A stretch of DNA of 64,000 bases from Brevirhabdus pacifica (GTDB taxonomy: Bacteria; Pseudomonadota; Alphaproteobacteria; Rhodobacterales; Rhodobacteraceae). The translations under genes were made by a program, and so were the position numbers. Location of the stretch: positions 1,240,001 through 1,304,000 of the forward strand of contig NZ_PGFI01000011.1 of assembly GCF_002797755.1 (NCBI RefSeq), given 5' to 3'. Shown in pieces: positions 30,670 through 40,320 of the stretch. The notes under the pieces are model-generated. The model was not told where the DNA came from, did not search any database, and saw only the letters and a program-made list of their open reading frames with translations. Numbering within the stretch: the stretch's first letter is position 1; the number at the start of each line of letters is the position of its first letter.

Positions 30670-32739
30670 ATGGGCAGAGGGTTTCTTTCCGGTGTGTTCT
30701 GGAGCGGGCTGCTTCTGATCGCAGGGCTCGGCACCGCATCGCTGCTGGGCCCGCCGCCGCGCGGCCCCCAGCCCATTGTCGACAGCGCCGCCCCGCAGGC
30801 CGCCCCACAGGCCGCCCGCCCCGGCGATGTGGCAGCCGCCCGTCCCGGCGCCCAGGGCACCCCCGACAGCCCCGCGCGCCAGGGTGCCGGCCGCGTGCCC
30901 GGCACCGCCCCCCGCAACGAACCGCCCCTTCCCGGCGATCTGGGCCGGCTGCAGGACAGCGCCGCGGCTCCCGCCCGCCCCGGCGCGGTGACGGAGGCGC
31001 CTGCCGGCACCATCGCCACCGGACAGGAGCCCGCGACCGGCACCGGCCTTGCCCGCCTTGGAAGCGACGCGCCCGCGCTGCCCGACGATGCGGCCCAGCC
31101 CCCCGCGACCCCCGGCGCCGACAGCTTGCCCCAGGTCGAAAAGACCTTGGGCCGCCCCGTCACCGCCGAGGTCGACGCCGAGGGGCCGGGGCAACTGGCC
31201 ATCAGCGAAGGCGCCGGGGCAGGTGCCCCCGCCACACCCCTGGCAGGGCGCGGTGAAGGCGCGGGCACGGACGCGCCCGACCTGCCGCGCGGCCCCGATA
31301 CGCTGGCGGCCGCCCCCGCGTCGCCCGCAGGTCCCGTGGTCGAAGGCAGCGCCGCCGCGCCCCGCACCGCCCAAGGCGCGCAAGCCCTTGATGCGGCGGG
31401 CCTTGGCGATGCCGACCGCCCCGCGACCCCGCGCCGGGCCGATCCCACCGCGCCCGTCGTCGCAGGGGCAGGGGCCGAGTCTATGGCCCAACCGCCCCGC
31501 GATAGCGCCCCCGGCCCGGTTCCGTCGCCCGGCCGACCGGAAAGCGCGCCCGCCGATGACAGCACCGATCCCGAGGGTCTCACCACCCCGGACCGCCTCG
31601 CCGCCGCTCGGCCGGCCCCGCCCGCCGGCGTGACGGCGGAATACGCGCCCCTCGAAGGGCCTCGACCCCTGGCTCGCCCCGAAACCGTTCCCGACACGGC
31701 CGCTGACGATCTGGACGTCACCGCCCGGCTCGACCCCGATGCGGCGGCAACCGAAGACCTGAACCAGGAAGACACCCGGATCCCTGCGGCACCCGCCGAG
31801 GCCACGACCGATACCCCCCGGTCCGAGCGTGCCGTCACCCCCCGCGCCACCACACCGCGCATCATCCGGCCACGCGGCGAGAACCGCCCGCTCCTCCAGG
31901 GCGAGGCCCGCGCTGCCGCCGAGGCCGCAAGCACCCCCGACGACGCTGCGTCCGAGAAGGCCGCCCGAAGTGCCGCGCTCAACGCCGACCGGGCGCGCGA
32001 ACTGCCGGGGCTTGCCGTGCCCACCCCCGACGACAGCCGCTCCCAGGATCTGCCCCCCGTGGAACGTTTCGCGGTCCGGCACAGCGACACGGCCGGTCGG
32101 CCGCTGATGTCCGTGGTTCTCATCGACCTGCCGGGCCAAGGGCTGACACCGGCTCAGCTCTCGGCGCTGACCTTCCCGGTCACCTTCGCCATCGATCCGT
32201 CGCGCGAGGATGCCGCCCGCGTCGCCGCCGCCTACCGCGCCGCCGGGCACGAGGTGCTGATGCTGGCCCAGGGCCTGGCCCGCGCCGGCGGCCCCGACGC
32301 GGCGCCCGGACTTATCGACAAATATGCCAGCCGCCTCCCCGAGGCCGTGGGCCTCATGGATGTCCAGGCCGGCGGCATCCAGGCCGACCGCGCCCTCCAA
32401 GCGCGCGTCATCGACGAACTGGCGCGCCGCGGCTACGGCTTCCTGCTCTACGACCGGGGCCTCAACAGCGCCGCCGCCGCCGCCCGCCGCGAGGGCGTGC
32501 CCACCGGGTTGATCTTCCGCATGCTCGACGGCGGGCAGGAGCGGGCCGAGGTCATCCGCCGCTACCTCGATCGGGCCGCCTTCAAGGCCGGCAAGGACGG
32601 CAGCGTCGTGATGGTGGGCCACACCTATCCCGAGACGGTTCAGGGGCTGGTGTCCTGGGCGCTTGACGGGCGCGCCGCCGCGCTGTCCCTGGCCCCCGTG
32701 ACCGCGATCATGTTCCAGGGCGACGGCGAACGGGGCTGA
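30670..32739 (+). CDS. Divergent polysaccharide deacetylase family protein with a long Pro/Ala-rich linker
   Basis: The 689-residue protein has one N-terminal membrane anchor or uncleaved signal (residues 5-25), then about 430 residues of low-complexity A, P, D, G and R sequence that should be disordered, and a C-terminal domain of about 220 residues (from PLMSVVLIDLPGQGL) of the divergent polysaccharide deacetylase family (YibQ-like). The family role is not settled; a cell-envelope function is suggested by the anchor. ATG 30670 follows AGGGCGAG. It is divergent from trpG and convergent with trpE. Confidence 0.75.
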   Translation: MGRGFLSGVFWSGLLLIAGLGTASLLGPPPRGPQPIVDSAAPQAAPQAARPGDVAAARPGAQGTPDSPARQGAGRVPGTAPRNEPPLPGDLGRLQDSAAAPARPGAVTEAPAGTIATGQEPATGTGLARLGSDAPALPDDAAQPPATPGADSLPQVEKTLGRPVTAEVDAEGPGQLAISEGAGAGAPATPLAGRGEGAGTDAPDLPRGPDTLAAAPASPAGPVVEGSAAAPRTAQGAQALDAAGLGDADRPATPRRADPTAPVVAGAGAESMAQPPRDSAPGPVPSPGRPESAPADDSTDPEGLTTPDRLAAARPAPPAGVTAEYAPLEGPRPLARPETVPDTAADDLDVTARLDPDAAATEDLNQEDTRIPAAPAEATTDTPRSERAVTPRATTPRIIRPRGENRPLLQGEARAAAEAASTPDDAASEKAARSAALNADRARELPGLAVPTPDDSRSQDLPPVERFAVRHSDTAGRPLMSVVLIDLPGQGLTPAQLSALTFPVTFAIDPSREDAARVAAAYRAAGHEVLMLAQGLARAGGPDAAPGLIDKYASRLPEAVGLMDVQAGGIQADRALQARVIDELARRGYGFLLYDRGLNSAAAAARREGVPTGLIFRMLDGGQERAEVIRRYLDRAAFKAGKDGSVVMVGHTYPETVQGLVSWALDGRAAALSLAPVTAIMFQGDGERG

Positions 32740-32758
32740 GCCACCAGCCCGCCCCACG

Positions 32759-32784
32759 AAAAAGGGCCGGACCACACCCGGCCC
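32759..32784 (-). terminator. Intrinsic terminator of the ppiD-trpE operon
   Basis: Stem GGGCCGG / CCGGCCC followed on the minus strand by five T. It lies beyond a dispersed repeat copy in the trpE trailer. Confidence 0.7.
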
Positions 32785-32795
32785 GGCCCCTTCCA

Positions 32796-32827
32796 TTCAT
32801 TGTCGCGAAAATATCCCCGCCGGAGGC
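32796..32827 (+). repeat. Dispersed intergenic repeat, copy 2
   Basis: Contains the core GTCGCGAAAATATCCCCGCC followed by GGAGGC, between the convergent deacetylase and trpE genes. It is identical over the core to copies at 36591 and 45529. Confidence 0.8.
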
Positions 32828-32848
32828 GTCCCGCCCCCGGCAACGGGC

Positions 32849-34360
32849 CTATCCTTTGGTGCTGCGCGCAAAAAGCCCCGCGTCGCGCGCCGCGCGTCTC
32901 AGGGCGCGGGACTTGTTGACCGTCTCCTCGAACTCGGCGTCAGGGTCGCTGTCGAAAACGACTCCGCCGCCGGCCTGGATGTAAAGCTTCTCGTCCTTCA
33001 GCACGGCCGTGCGCAGGGCGATGCACATGTCCATGTCGCCATTGGCCGCGAAATACCCGCAGCCACCGCCGTAGACGCCGCGCTTCTCGGGCTCCAGCTC
33101 GTCGATGATCTCCATCGCGCGGACCTTGGGCGCGCCCGAGACGGTCCCGGCCGGAAGCCCGGCCAGCAGGGCCGACAGGGCATCATGCTCGGGGGCGATC
33201 TCGCCCACCACGTTCGAAACGATGTGCATCACATGCGAATAGCGCTCGATCACGAATTTCTCGGTCGGGCGCACGGTGCCGATCTGGCTGACCCGGCCGG
33301 TGTCGTTGCGCCCCAGGTCCAGCAGCATCAGGTGCTCGGCCAACTCCTTGGGGTCACTCAGAAGGTCCTTCTCAAGCGCCAGGTCTTCCTCGGGGGTGGC
33401 GCCGCGGGGGCGGGTGCCGGCGATGGGCCTGATCGTCACCTCGGTGCCGCGCAGGCGGACCAGGATCTCGGGGCTGGCTCCGACGATCTGGAAGCCGCCG
33501 AAGTTGAAGAAGAACATGAAGGGCGAGGGGTTCGTGCGCCGAAGCGAGCGGTATAGCGCGAAGGGCGGCAGGCTGAAGTCCTGGGTCCAGCGCTGTGCCG
33601 GCACGACCTGGAAGATGTCGCCCGCACGGATGTATTCCTTGGCCTTCTCGACGGCCGCCACATAGCCCTCGCGCGTGAAATTCGATACCGGCTCGGCCAC
33701 CTCGGCCGCGTCGCCCAGGACGTGACCTTGGTCAGGGATGCCACCGTCGAGGTCGGCCACCGCGGCATCGATCCGCGCGACGGCGCGATCATAGGCCGCG
33801 CGCGCATCCAGATCCCCCCCGGCCCAGACCGGAGAAACGAGGATGATCTCGCCCTTCACCCCGTCCAGGACCGCCACGACCGAGGGCCGCACCAGCACCG
33901 CGTCGGGCAGGCCCAGCGGGTCGGGGTTGACGTTGGGCAGGCGCTCGACCAGCCGGATCATGTCGTACCCCAGGTAGCCGAAAAGCCCCGCCGCGATGGG
34001 GGGCAGGTCCTCGGGCATGTCGATCCGGCTTTCGGCGATCAGGGCCCGCAGATTATCGAGTGGGCCGCCTTCCTGGTCCTCGAACGCATCGGCGCGTGTC
34101 TCTGCATGGCGGTTGATGCGCGAGGCCGTGCCCCGGCATTCCCAGATCAGGTCGGGGTTCATCCCCACCACCGAGTAGCGGCCGCGCACCTCGCCGCCGG
34201 TGACGGATTCCAGGATGAACGTGTCCTTGCGCGCATGCGCCAGCTTCAGCATCACCGATACGGGCGTGTCGAGATCCGCCGCCAGCCGCATCGCAACCAC
34301 CTGGTTGCGGCCCGCGTCGAAGGTGGCCTTGAAGCCGTCGAAGCCGGGGGTCAGGGTCAT
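32849..34360 (-). CDS. trpE: Anthranilate synthase component I
   Basis: TrpE makes anthranilate from chorismate, the first committed step to tryptophan. The 503-residue protein has the feedback-inhibition element FILESVTGG (about residue 50) and the catalytic chorismate domain with PIAGTRPRG, LLDLGRNDTGRV, AGTVSGAPKVRAMEII and YGGGCGYFA. It starts 12 bases after the ppiD stop, so it is the second gene of a ppiD-trpE operon. No room exists for a trp leader peptide directly before it, so attenuation at this position is unlikely. Confidence 0.97.
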   Translation of the reverse strand: MTLTPGFDGFKATFDAGRNQVVAMRLAADLDTPVSVMLKLAHARKDTFILESVTGGEVRGRYSVVGMNPDLIWECRGTASRINRHAETRADAFEDQEGGPLDNLRALIAESRIDMPEDLPPIAAGLFGYLGYDMIRLVERLPNVNPDPLGLPDAVLVRPSVVAVLDGVKGEIILVSPVWAGGDLDARAAYDRAVARIDAAVADLDGGIPDQGHVLGDAAEVAEPVSNFTREGYVAAVEKAKEYIRAGDIFQVVPAQRWTQDFSLPPFALYRSLRRTNPSPFMFFFNFGGFQIVGASPEILVRLRGTEVTIRPIAGTRPRGATPEEDLALEKDLLSDPKELAEHLMLLDLGRNDTGRVSQIGTVRPTEKFVIERYSHVMHIVSNVVGEIAPEHDALSALLAGLPAGTVSGAPKVRAMEIIDELEPEKRGVYGGGCGYFAANGDMDMCIALRTAVLKDEKLYIQAGGGVVFDSDPDAEFEETVNKSRALRRAARDAGLFARSTKG

Positions 34361-34372
34361 TCCGGGCTCCGA

Positions 34373-36412
34373 TCAGGGAAACTGGGCGTGGACGGCGTTG
34401 ATCGACGCCTGGTTCAGCGCGACTTCGGCCCGGGCCAGGACGGCCTGGGTGTAAAGCTGCAGCAGGTCCTGCGACATGCCCTGGCTCGCCTGGGCCTGCA
34501 CGCTTTCGCGCAGGGCGGCGATGTCGGGATTGGCTTCATCGGGCGCGGCGGCACCGGTCACCACGACCAGGTAAACCTGTTGCCCGGCCTCGATCAGGTC
34601 ACTCTCGCCCGGCGCCAGCCGGAAGGCCGTCTCGACCAGCGCAGGGGGCGTGCCCTCGATGAAGGCGTCGCGGCGGATCCCTTCCTCGGCGTAGGCGGTG
34701 ACACCCAGCGAGGCCAGGGTCGTCCGCCCCGCCGCGGGGGCGTCGCTGCCGGTCACGGCCTGGTCGTCGGACCCTGCGCTATCCGCGCTGTCCGCATCGG
34801 CCTCGGCGGCTGCCGCGTCCGATGCCGCGTCCGCTGTCTCGGTGGCGTCCTGATCGACGCCCTCGGCGGTCACGGGCTCCCCCTCCTCGGCGGCGGGGGT
34901 TGCATCCACCTTGCCCTGGCGCAGTTGCGCCAGCAGCGCCTCGCCCTTCTTGCGCAGCGCGTCCAGCGTGGCGCGCGCGGTCCAGGCGGCGACCACCTCG
35001 TCGCGCACCTCGTCCAGCGGGCGCAGGGCAGAGGGGACCGTCTCGTCAAGCCGCAGGGCGAAGATGCCGCCATCCGACAGGCGCGTCACTTCCGGGAAAT
35101 CGCCCGCCTCGACGGCGGCGGCCGCAGCGCGAAACTCGTCGTAGCCGGCGATCGCCTCATCGCTGTCGTCGCGCAGGTCGATCTTGCCCAGCTCCATCGC
35201 CGTCTCCTTGGCCAGCTCCTCCAGGGTCGCTCCCCCGGCCAGCAGGTCTTCCAGCTCCAGCTCCAGGTCGGCGATGCGACGTCGGGCACGGTCCTCGGCA
35301 TATTCGGCCAGAAGCTCGTCGCGCACGTCCTCATAGGCGGTGTTCTGGGCCTCGAGGATGCCGTTGACGCGGAAGATTGCGGGGCCAAGATCGCTTTCGA
35401 CCGGGCCGGTCACGCCGGGCTCGTCCATCGCGAACAGGACCTTCGCCACGCTGTCCGACAGGTCCTCGGCCGCCACTTCGCCCAAGTCGATATCCTCAAG
35501 GGTCAGGCCGCGCTCGGCCACCAGCTCCTCGAAGGTGATCTCGCCCGCCTGAAGCCGGGCAGAGGCCGCCTCTGCCTCCTCGGTGGTGCCGAAGATCAGC
35601 CGCTCGGCCAGGCGCCGCTCGGGGCGCTGGTATTCGTCGATCCGCGCCTCGTAGAGGGATTTCAGCTCCGCCTCGTCGGTCTCGACCGTGTCGACGATCA
35701 TGTTGGGCGTGACCCAGGCGTAGGTCAGGCGCTTGGCCTCGGCCAGGGTGAAGGCCTCGGGGTGCGCGTCGTAATAGGTTTGGATCTCTTCGTCGGTCGG
35801 GGCCGGGACGGGGCTCTCAAGGGCGCCCGCGTCCAGTCTCGCCCATTCGAAATCGCGCTGCGCGCCCATGAACTCGACCATCGTGTCGGCATAGGTGGCA
35901 GGCGCCTCGACGGCATTTGCAACGGCGGTCTGGATCAGGCCGCGGGCAGTGTCGCGGCGCACCAGCTCCTCGTATTCAGCAGGCTCCAGCCCGGCTTGGG
36001 ACAGCACGAACTTGTAGGTTTCGCGGTCGAAACTGCCGCCGGCGCTCTGGAAACTGGGGCTGGTCACGATCTGCTCGCCCACGGCCTCGTCCCCGACCGA
36101 GATGCCCAGGGCATCGGCGTGATCGTCCAGCGCGGCCTGCGCCACCAGCCCCTGCAGCACCGAGCGGTCGATGCCCAGCGACCGGGCCTGCGCCATGGTG
36201 AAGCTCTGGCCGGTCTGCTGCTGCAGGCGCCGAAGCTCCTGCTCCAGCCGGCGGGCATATTCCTGGGTGCCGATCTCCACCTCGCCGACGGTGCCGATGG
36301 CGCGCACGTTGCCGCCGAAATTGCCAACGCCGAACCCGGCGAGCCCCAGGACCAGAAGGCCCAGGAGGACGTAGACGAAGATGTTTGCGCCTTTGGAGCG
36401 GATACCGGCCAT
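34373..36412 (-). CDS. ppiD: PpiD/SurA-type periplasmic peptidyl-prolyl isomerase
   Basis: The 679-residue protein has a single N-terminal membrane anchor (residues 11-32), a SurA_N-like chaperone region (about 40-190), and a parvulin-like domain (about 225-370). A strongly acidic stretch rich in A, D and E lies near residues 495-555, followed by a second folded region to the end. It is probably a membrane-tethered periplasmic chaperone for secreted proteins. Sequence identity to parvulin catalytic residues looks weak, so the isomerase activity is not certain. It is co-transcribed with trpE, an odd functional pairing but a common one in this family. Confidence 0.82.
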   Translation of the reverse strand: MAGIRSKGANIFVYVLLGLLVLGLAGFGVGNFGGNVRAIGTVGEVEIGTQEYARRLEQELRRLQQQTGQSFTMAQARSLGIDRSVLQGLVAQAALDDHADALGISVGDEAVGEQIVTSPSFQSAGGSFDRETYKFVLSQAGLEPAEYEELVRRDTARGLIQTAVANAVEAPATYADTMVEFMGAQRDFEWARLDAGALESPVPAPTDEEIQTYYDAHPEAFTLAEAKRLTYAWVTPNMIVDTVETDEAELKSLYEARIDEYQRPERRLAERLIFGTTEEAEAASARLQAGEITFEELVAERGLTLEDIDLGEVAAEDLSDSVAKVLFAMDEPGVTGPVESDLGPAIFRVNGILEAQNTAYEDVRDELLAEYAEDRARRRIADLELELEDLLAGGATLEELAKETAMELGKIDLRDDSDEAIAGYDEFRAAAAAVEAGDFPEVTRLSDGGIFALRLDETVPSALRPLDEVRDEVVAAWTARATLDALRKKGEALLAQLRQGKVDATPAAEEGEPVTAEGVDQDATETADAASDAAAAEADADSADSAGSDDQAVTGSDAPAAGRTTLASLGVTAYAEEGIRRDAFIEGTPPALVETAFRLAPGESDLIEAGQQVYLVVVTGAAAPDEANPDIAALRESVQAQASQGMSQDLLQLYTQAVLARAEVALNQASINAVHAQFP

Positions 36413-36590
36413 GAGGGAACTTTCCTGCCTGAACTATACGGGGTTTCCTAGACGCTCTGCCCATGGGGGGCAAGCGTGGCGGAGCGGAAGGGCGGGGTGG
36501 TCAGAAGGCGGGGCCATCGAAGGGTGCGCCATGGTTCGGAAATCTCCGCTCCCGCAACGAAGCCCGGGCCACCCGGGCGCCACGCGCCCC

Positions 36591-36622
36591 TTCAGTGTCG
36601 CGAAAATATCCCCGCCGGAGGC
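36591..36622 (+). repeat. Dispersed intergenic repeat, copy 3
   Basis: Core GTCGCGAAAATATCCCCGCC plus GGAGGC, between gpt and ppiD (both on the minus strand), 14 bases from the gpt stop. It is in the opposite orientation to transcription here. Confidence 0.8.
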
Positions 36623-36635
36623 CGGCGCGCCCGCT

Positions 36636-37139
36636 TCAGTCGCGCCCGCGGTAGGGTTTGACGTATTGCAGCGCCATGTCCCAGGGCAGGAAGATCCAGG
36701 TGTCCTGGCTGACCTCGGTCACGAAGGTGTCGACCTGGGGCCGTCCCTCGGGCTTGGCGTAGACGGTTGCGAAATGGGCCTTGGGATAAAGCACCCGCAC
36801 CAGTTCCAGCGTCTTGCCGCTGTCAACCAGATCATCGACGATCAGAACGCCGGTACCGTCGCCCATCAGATCGGCGTCGGGCGATTTCAGCACCTTTGCC
36901 TCCTTGCGGGTCTGCTGGTCGTAGGACTTGATCGAGATCGTGTCGACGGTGCGGATGTCCAGCTCGCGGGCGACGATCATCGCGGGGGCCATGCCGCCAC
37001 GGGTGATGGCGACAACCGCCTTCCACTCGCCGCCGTCGGGGCCGTGCCCGTCCAGGCGCCAAGCCAGCGCGCGGGAGTCGCGGTGCAACTGGTCCCAGCT
37101 GATGTGAAAGCCTTTTTCGTGGGGCAGTCTGTCGTTCAT
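36636..37139 (-). CDS. gpt: Xanthine (xanthine-guanine) phosphoribosyltransferase
   Basis: A 167-residue purine-salvage enzyme that joins xanthine or guanine to PRPP. The PRPP-binding motif [13 protein letters not shown] is at about residues 88-100, and [10 protein letters not shown] at about 43-52 is the second conserved loop. The length is that of Gpt/XGPRT. I chose the ATG at 37139 ([11 protein letters not shown]); upstream in-frame codons to 37196 add an Arg/Pro-rich stretch without support. Confidence 0.92.
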   Translation of the reverse strand: MNDRLPHEKGFHISWDQLHRDSRALAWRLDGHGPDGGEWKAVVAITRGGMAPAMIVARELDIRTVDTISIKSYDQQTRKEAKVLKSPDADLMGDGTGVLIVDDLVDSGKTLELVRVLYPKAHFATVYAKPEGRPQVDTFVTEVSQDTWIFLPWDMALQYVKPYRGRD

Positions 37140-37223
37140 CGCAAATTCTCGGTCATTGGGTCCGCGGCGGGAAGGGGCGGGGGGCGGTCGCGGCACCGAT
37201 CCCCCGCACGTGGGTCACGGGGG

Positions 37224-38030
37224 TCAGGTCTTGGAGATGTCGGGCGCATCCACGGCCTTCATGCCGACGACATGATAGCCCGCATCGACGTGATGCACCT
37301 CGCCGGTGACGCCCGATGAAAGATCGCTCAGCAGGTAAAGCGCGGATTTGCCAACCTCGCTCTGGTCCACCGTGCGGCGCAGGGGCGAGTTGTACTGGTT
37401 CCACTTCATGATGTAGCGGAAGTCGCCGATGCCGCTGGCGGCCAGCGTCTTGATCGTGCCGGCGCTGATGGCGTTGACGCGGATGCCGTCCTTGCCCAGA
37501 TCCTCGGCCAGATAGCGCACGCTGGCTTCCAGCGCGGCCTTAGCGACACCCATCACGTTGTAATGGGGCATGACCTTCTCGGCGCCGTAATAGGTCAGGG
37601 TCAGCATAGAGCCGCCGTTGTTCATCATCTTCTCGGCCCGCTGGGCGATTGCCGTGAAGGAATAGACCGAGATGTCCATGGACATGGCGAAATTGGCACG
37701 GCTGGTGTCGACGTAGCGGCCGCGCAGCTCGCTCTTGTCGGAAAAGCCGATGGCATGGACCACGAAATCAAGGTTGTCCCAGCGTTCGGCCAGGGTCGCG
37801 AACAGCGCGTCCATCGAGGCCTCGTCGCCCACGTCGCATTCGACGATGAAATCGCTGCCCAGCTCATTGGCCAGCGGGCCCACGCGCTTTTTCAGCGCCT
37901 CGCCCTGGTAAGAGAACGCCAGTTCCGCGCCCTCGGCCGCCAGCGCCTGGGCGATGCCCCATGCGATGGACTTGTCGTTGGCAAGGCCCATGATCAGCCC
38001 GCGTTTGCCCTGCATTAATCCGCTCGCCAT
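37224..38030 (-). CDS. fabI: Enoyl-[acyl-carrier-protein] reductase FabI
   Basis: FabI reduces the enoyl-ACP double bond, the last step of fatty acid elongation, and is the target of triclosan. The 268-residue short-chain reductase begins [23 protein letters not shown] with the FabI-type nucleotide loop, and has the catalytic Tyr-x6-Lys in YNVMGVAK (about residue 160). The ATG at 38030 is preceded by GAGGGCGG; an open frame up to 38312 crosses into the pdxH promoter side and was rejected. It is divergent from pdxH. Confidence 0.95.
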   Translation of the reverse strand: MASGLMQGKRGLIMGLANDKSIAWGIAQALAAEGAELAFSYQGEALKKRVGPLANELGSDFIVECDVGDEASMDALFATLAERWDNLDFVVHAIGFSDKSELRGRYVDTSRANFAMSMDISVYSFTAIAQRAEKMMNNGGSMLTLTYYGAEKVMPHYNVMGVAKAALEASVRYLAEDLGKDGIRVNAISAGTIKTLAASGIGDFRYIMKWNQYNSPLRRTVDQSEVGKSALYLLSDLSSGVTGEVHHVDAGYHVVGMKAVDAPDISKT

Positions 38031-38196
38031 TCGCCGCCCTCTGCATCTGCTCCGGAAAAGTCTTGATCCCTTATGCCATCCCGGGGGTTGCATCAAGGGC
38101 GCAGCGTCGCCACTGATTGCAACCGTGCCCCTGCCAAGGACGCCAAGAACGCAGGCGGGGCCGCATGGGTGGGGCCATTCGAGGAGCAGGATCACC

Positions 38197-38805
38197 ATGA
38201 CCCAGCGCAAGGGCATCTTTTCGGGCAGCGATCCCTTCGCCATCGCCCGCGGTTGGCTGCAGGAGGCGACCCGGACCGAGCCCAACGATCCGAACGCCAT
38301 GGCGCTGGCCACAGTGGACGCCGACGGGCTGCCAAACGTACGGATGGTCCTTTTGAAGGAGATCGAGGCAGAAGCGTTCGTCTTCTATACGAATTATCAA
38401 AGCGCGAAGGGCGAGGAACTGGCCCTGAACCCGAAAGCGGCCTTCGTTCTGCACTGGAAGACCCTGCGCCGTCAGATTCGCGTTCGTGGCATCGTCAGTC
38501 GGGAAGATGGCAAGGACGCAGACGCATATTTCGCCTCTCGATCGGTCAAGAGCCGCCTAGGCGCATGGGCTTCGGCACAGTCCCGGCCCCTGTCAGGACG
38601 GGCGGAAATGCTTGCGAAAGTCGCTCAATATGCGGCAAAGTACGGGACAAGCCCACCCCGGCCTCCTTACTGGGGTGGTTTTCGCATCAGGCCGGTGGAG
38701 ATCGAATTCTGGGCCGACGGGGAGTTTCGGCTTCACGACAGGTTCCGCTGGCGCCGCAATCCCGACGCTACCGGACAATGGAAGATCGAGCGTCTCAATC
38801 CATGA
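38197..38805 (+). CDS. pdxH: Pyridoxamine 5'-phosphate oxidase
   Basis: PdxH oxidises pyridoxine/pyridoxamine phosphate to pyridoxal phosphate with FMN. The 202-residue protein shows the FMN-binding [19 protein letters not shown] region (residues 50-68), [16 protein letters not shown] (about 115-130), and the conserved C-terminus RFRWRR...IERLNP. AGGAG lies 10 bases before the ATG at 38197. An open frame extends upstream but overlaps fabI and was rejected. Confidence 0.95.
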   Translation: MTQRKGIFSGSDPFAIARGWLQEATRTEPNDPNAMALATVDADGLPNVRMVLLKEIEAEAFVFYTNYQSAKGEELALNPKAAFVLHWKTLRRQIRVRGIVSREDGKDADAYFASRSVKSRLGAWASAQSRPLSGRAEMLAKVAQYAAKYGTSPPRPPYWGGFRIRPVEIEFWADGEFRLHDRFRWRRNPDATGQWKIERLNP

Positions 38806-38902
38806 GGTGTTCTTGCATATTGAAAACGTAATTCGCGGTTTGCGTTTTTAAAGCTTGCTACAGCCGCGAAGTGAATGGCAGGATATATATGCCCGTTAAA
38901 GA

Positions 38903-39451
38903 GTGCAGGATATGCAACTAGAACAAAAACAACTCGTGGCGCCCACCCCGCACCCCGTGCGCGGGACTGTGAAATGGTTTGATCAGACAAAAGGGTTCGG
39001 CTTCGTCGTCGCGGACGACGGCGGACCAGATATTTTGTTGCATGCCAATGTCTTGCGGAACTTCGGGCAGAATTCCATCGCCGACACGACCGAGATCGAG
39101 ATCCTGGTCCAGGAAACCGCGCGCGGCATGCAGGCCACCCAGGTTCTCAGCATCGGCGAGGCCGATTGCGCCACGCTTTCCGAGATGCCCTCGGTCCCCG
39201 GTTTCGAGGGGGATCTGGAGGATCTGGAGATTTGCGCCGCCCGGGTTAAATGGTTCGACAAGGCAAAAGGTTTCGGTTTTGCAAATATCTTCGGTCGGAC
39301 CGAGGATGTTTTCATTCATATCGAAACGCTTCGCCGCTATGGCTTTGCCGACCTGCAACCCGGTGAGGCGATCTGCATCCGCGTCGCCGAGGGCGAGCGC
39401 GGCCTGATGGCCGTCGAGGTGCGCAGTTGGGACATGGCGACTCGGTCGTGA
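38903..39451 (+). CDS. Two-domain cold-shock (CspA-like) protein
   Basis: The 182-residue protein has two cold-shock domains in tandem: the first with VKWFDQTKGFGFVVAD and DILLHANVL (residues 23-55), the second with VKWFDKAKGFGFANI and DVFIHIETL (about 113-145). Such proteins bind single-stranded RNA or DNA and act as RNA chaperones. The start may be the GTG at 38903 or the ATG at 38912; neither has a strong ribosome binding site. The DUF192 gene starts on the overlapping GTGA, implying translational coupling. Confidence 0.88.
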   Translation: MQDMQLEQKQLVAPTPHPVRGTVKWFDQTKGFGFVVADDGGPDILLHANVLRNFGQNSIADTTEIEILVQETARGMQATQVLSIGEADCATLSEMPSVPGFEGDLEDLEICAARVKWFDKAKGFGFANIFGRTEDVFIHIETLRRYGFADLQPGEAICIRVAEGERGLMAVEVRSWDMATRS

Positions 39452-40035
39452 CATCCCACTCCACAGCGGCCCTTACGGGTCTTCTGACCGCAATCTTCCT
39501 GTCTTTCGGTACCGCTCCGGCGCTCATGGGCCAGACTCCGCCTGCGGGCGCGAGCAGTGCTGCGGAGCCCGGTGTCGTAGCGGTCGAGCCGGCGGCGGCG
39601 CGCAAGCGCACGCCCGAAACCTCGGCCGATGCCTGCCGGCCCGATCGCGTCAGCCTGCGCGGGGGCTGGGGCCGGACCCGCTTCATCGTAGAGCTGGCCG
39701 ACAGCGACGCCTCCCGCGCCCAGGGCCTGATGAACCGCACCAGGATGGAGCGGACCCATGGCATGCTTTTCGTCTATCCGCGGCCGCAACGGGCGGCCTT
39801 CTGGATGCGCAACACGCTGATCCCCCTCGACATGATCTTCGCGGACGCACAGGGGGTGGTGACGCGGGTTCACTCCAATGCCAATCCCCTGGACGAGACG
39901 GTGATCGATGGCGGGCGCGGGGTTCAATACGTGCTTGAGATCAACGGCGGCCTCGCACGGCGCTACGGCATCGCGCCGGGCACGCAGCTTCGCCATCCCG
40001 CGATCGGGCCCGAGCCTGCCTGGCCCTGCCGCTGA
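39448..40035 (+). CDS. DUF192 family secreted protein
   Basis: A 195-residue protein with an N-terminal signal peptide (about 1-30), a short Ala/Pro-rich linker and a DUF192 domain: SRAQGLMNRTRMERTHGMLF and FWMRNTLIPLDMIFAD are the family's hallmark segments. The family is widespread and uncharacterised, with a small beta-barrel fold. I chose the GTG at 39448 because it overlaps the cold-shock gene stop (GTGA) and places the hydrophobic segment near the N-terminus; a TTG at 39427 is the alternative. Confidence 0.8.
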   Translation: MTSHSTAALTGLLTAIFLSFGTAPALMGQTPPAGASSAAEPGVVAVEPAAARKRTPETSADACRPDRVSLRGGWGRTRFIVELADSDASRAQGLMNRTRMERTHGMLFVYPRPQRAAFWMRNTLIPLDMIFADAQGVVTRVHSNANPLDETVIDGGRGVQYVLEINGGLARRYGIAPGTQLRHPAIGPEPAWPCR

Positions 40036-40107
40036 GTCCGCCGGGGCACGCGACACCCGATTTGCGCTTTTCATCGTCGGTGGCTGCCGCTATGGACGGG
40101 CTCGGAT

Positions 40108-40184
40108 CGGGGCGTAGCGCAGCCTGGTAGCGCGACGGTTTTGGGTACCGTAGGTCGCAAGTTCGAATCTTGCCGTCCCGACCA
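40108..40184 (+). tRNA. tRNA-Pro (anticodon TGG)
   Basis: A complete cloverleaf: acceptor CGGGGCG / CGTCCCG (one G-T), D-arm around AGCGCAGCCTGGTAGCG, anticodon stem ACGGT / ACCGT with loop TTTGGGT (anticodon TGG), T-arm TTCGAAT loop, and an encoded CCA at the end. It reads proline codons CCA and others by wobble. Confidence 0.97.
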
Positions 40185-40320
40185 CTTCTTCCCTCAGACC
40201 TTGGATGACCTTGTGGGCCTTTGGCGGGGACCAGGGTTCGCGCAGCGCCTGTGGGCGAATCCGGGCGGGCTTTCCGGGGGCGATTCCCTTTCTTTCATGC
40301 AAAACCGCATTTGCAGTGCG

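Noticed and set aside
34361-34372. A trp leader peptide and attenuator before trpE
   Set aside because: Only 12 bases separate ppiD and trpE; no leader frame with tandem Trp codons was seen.
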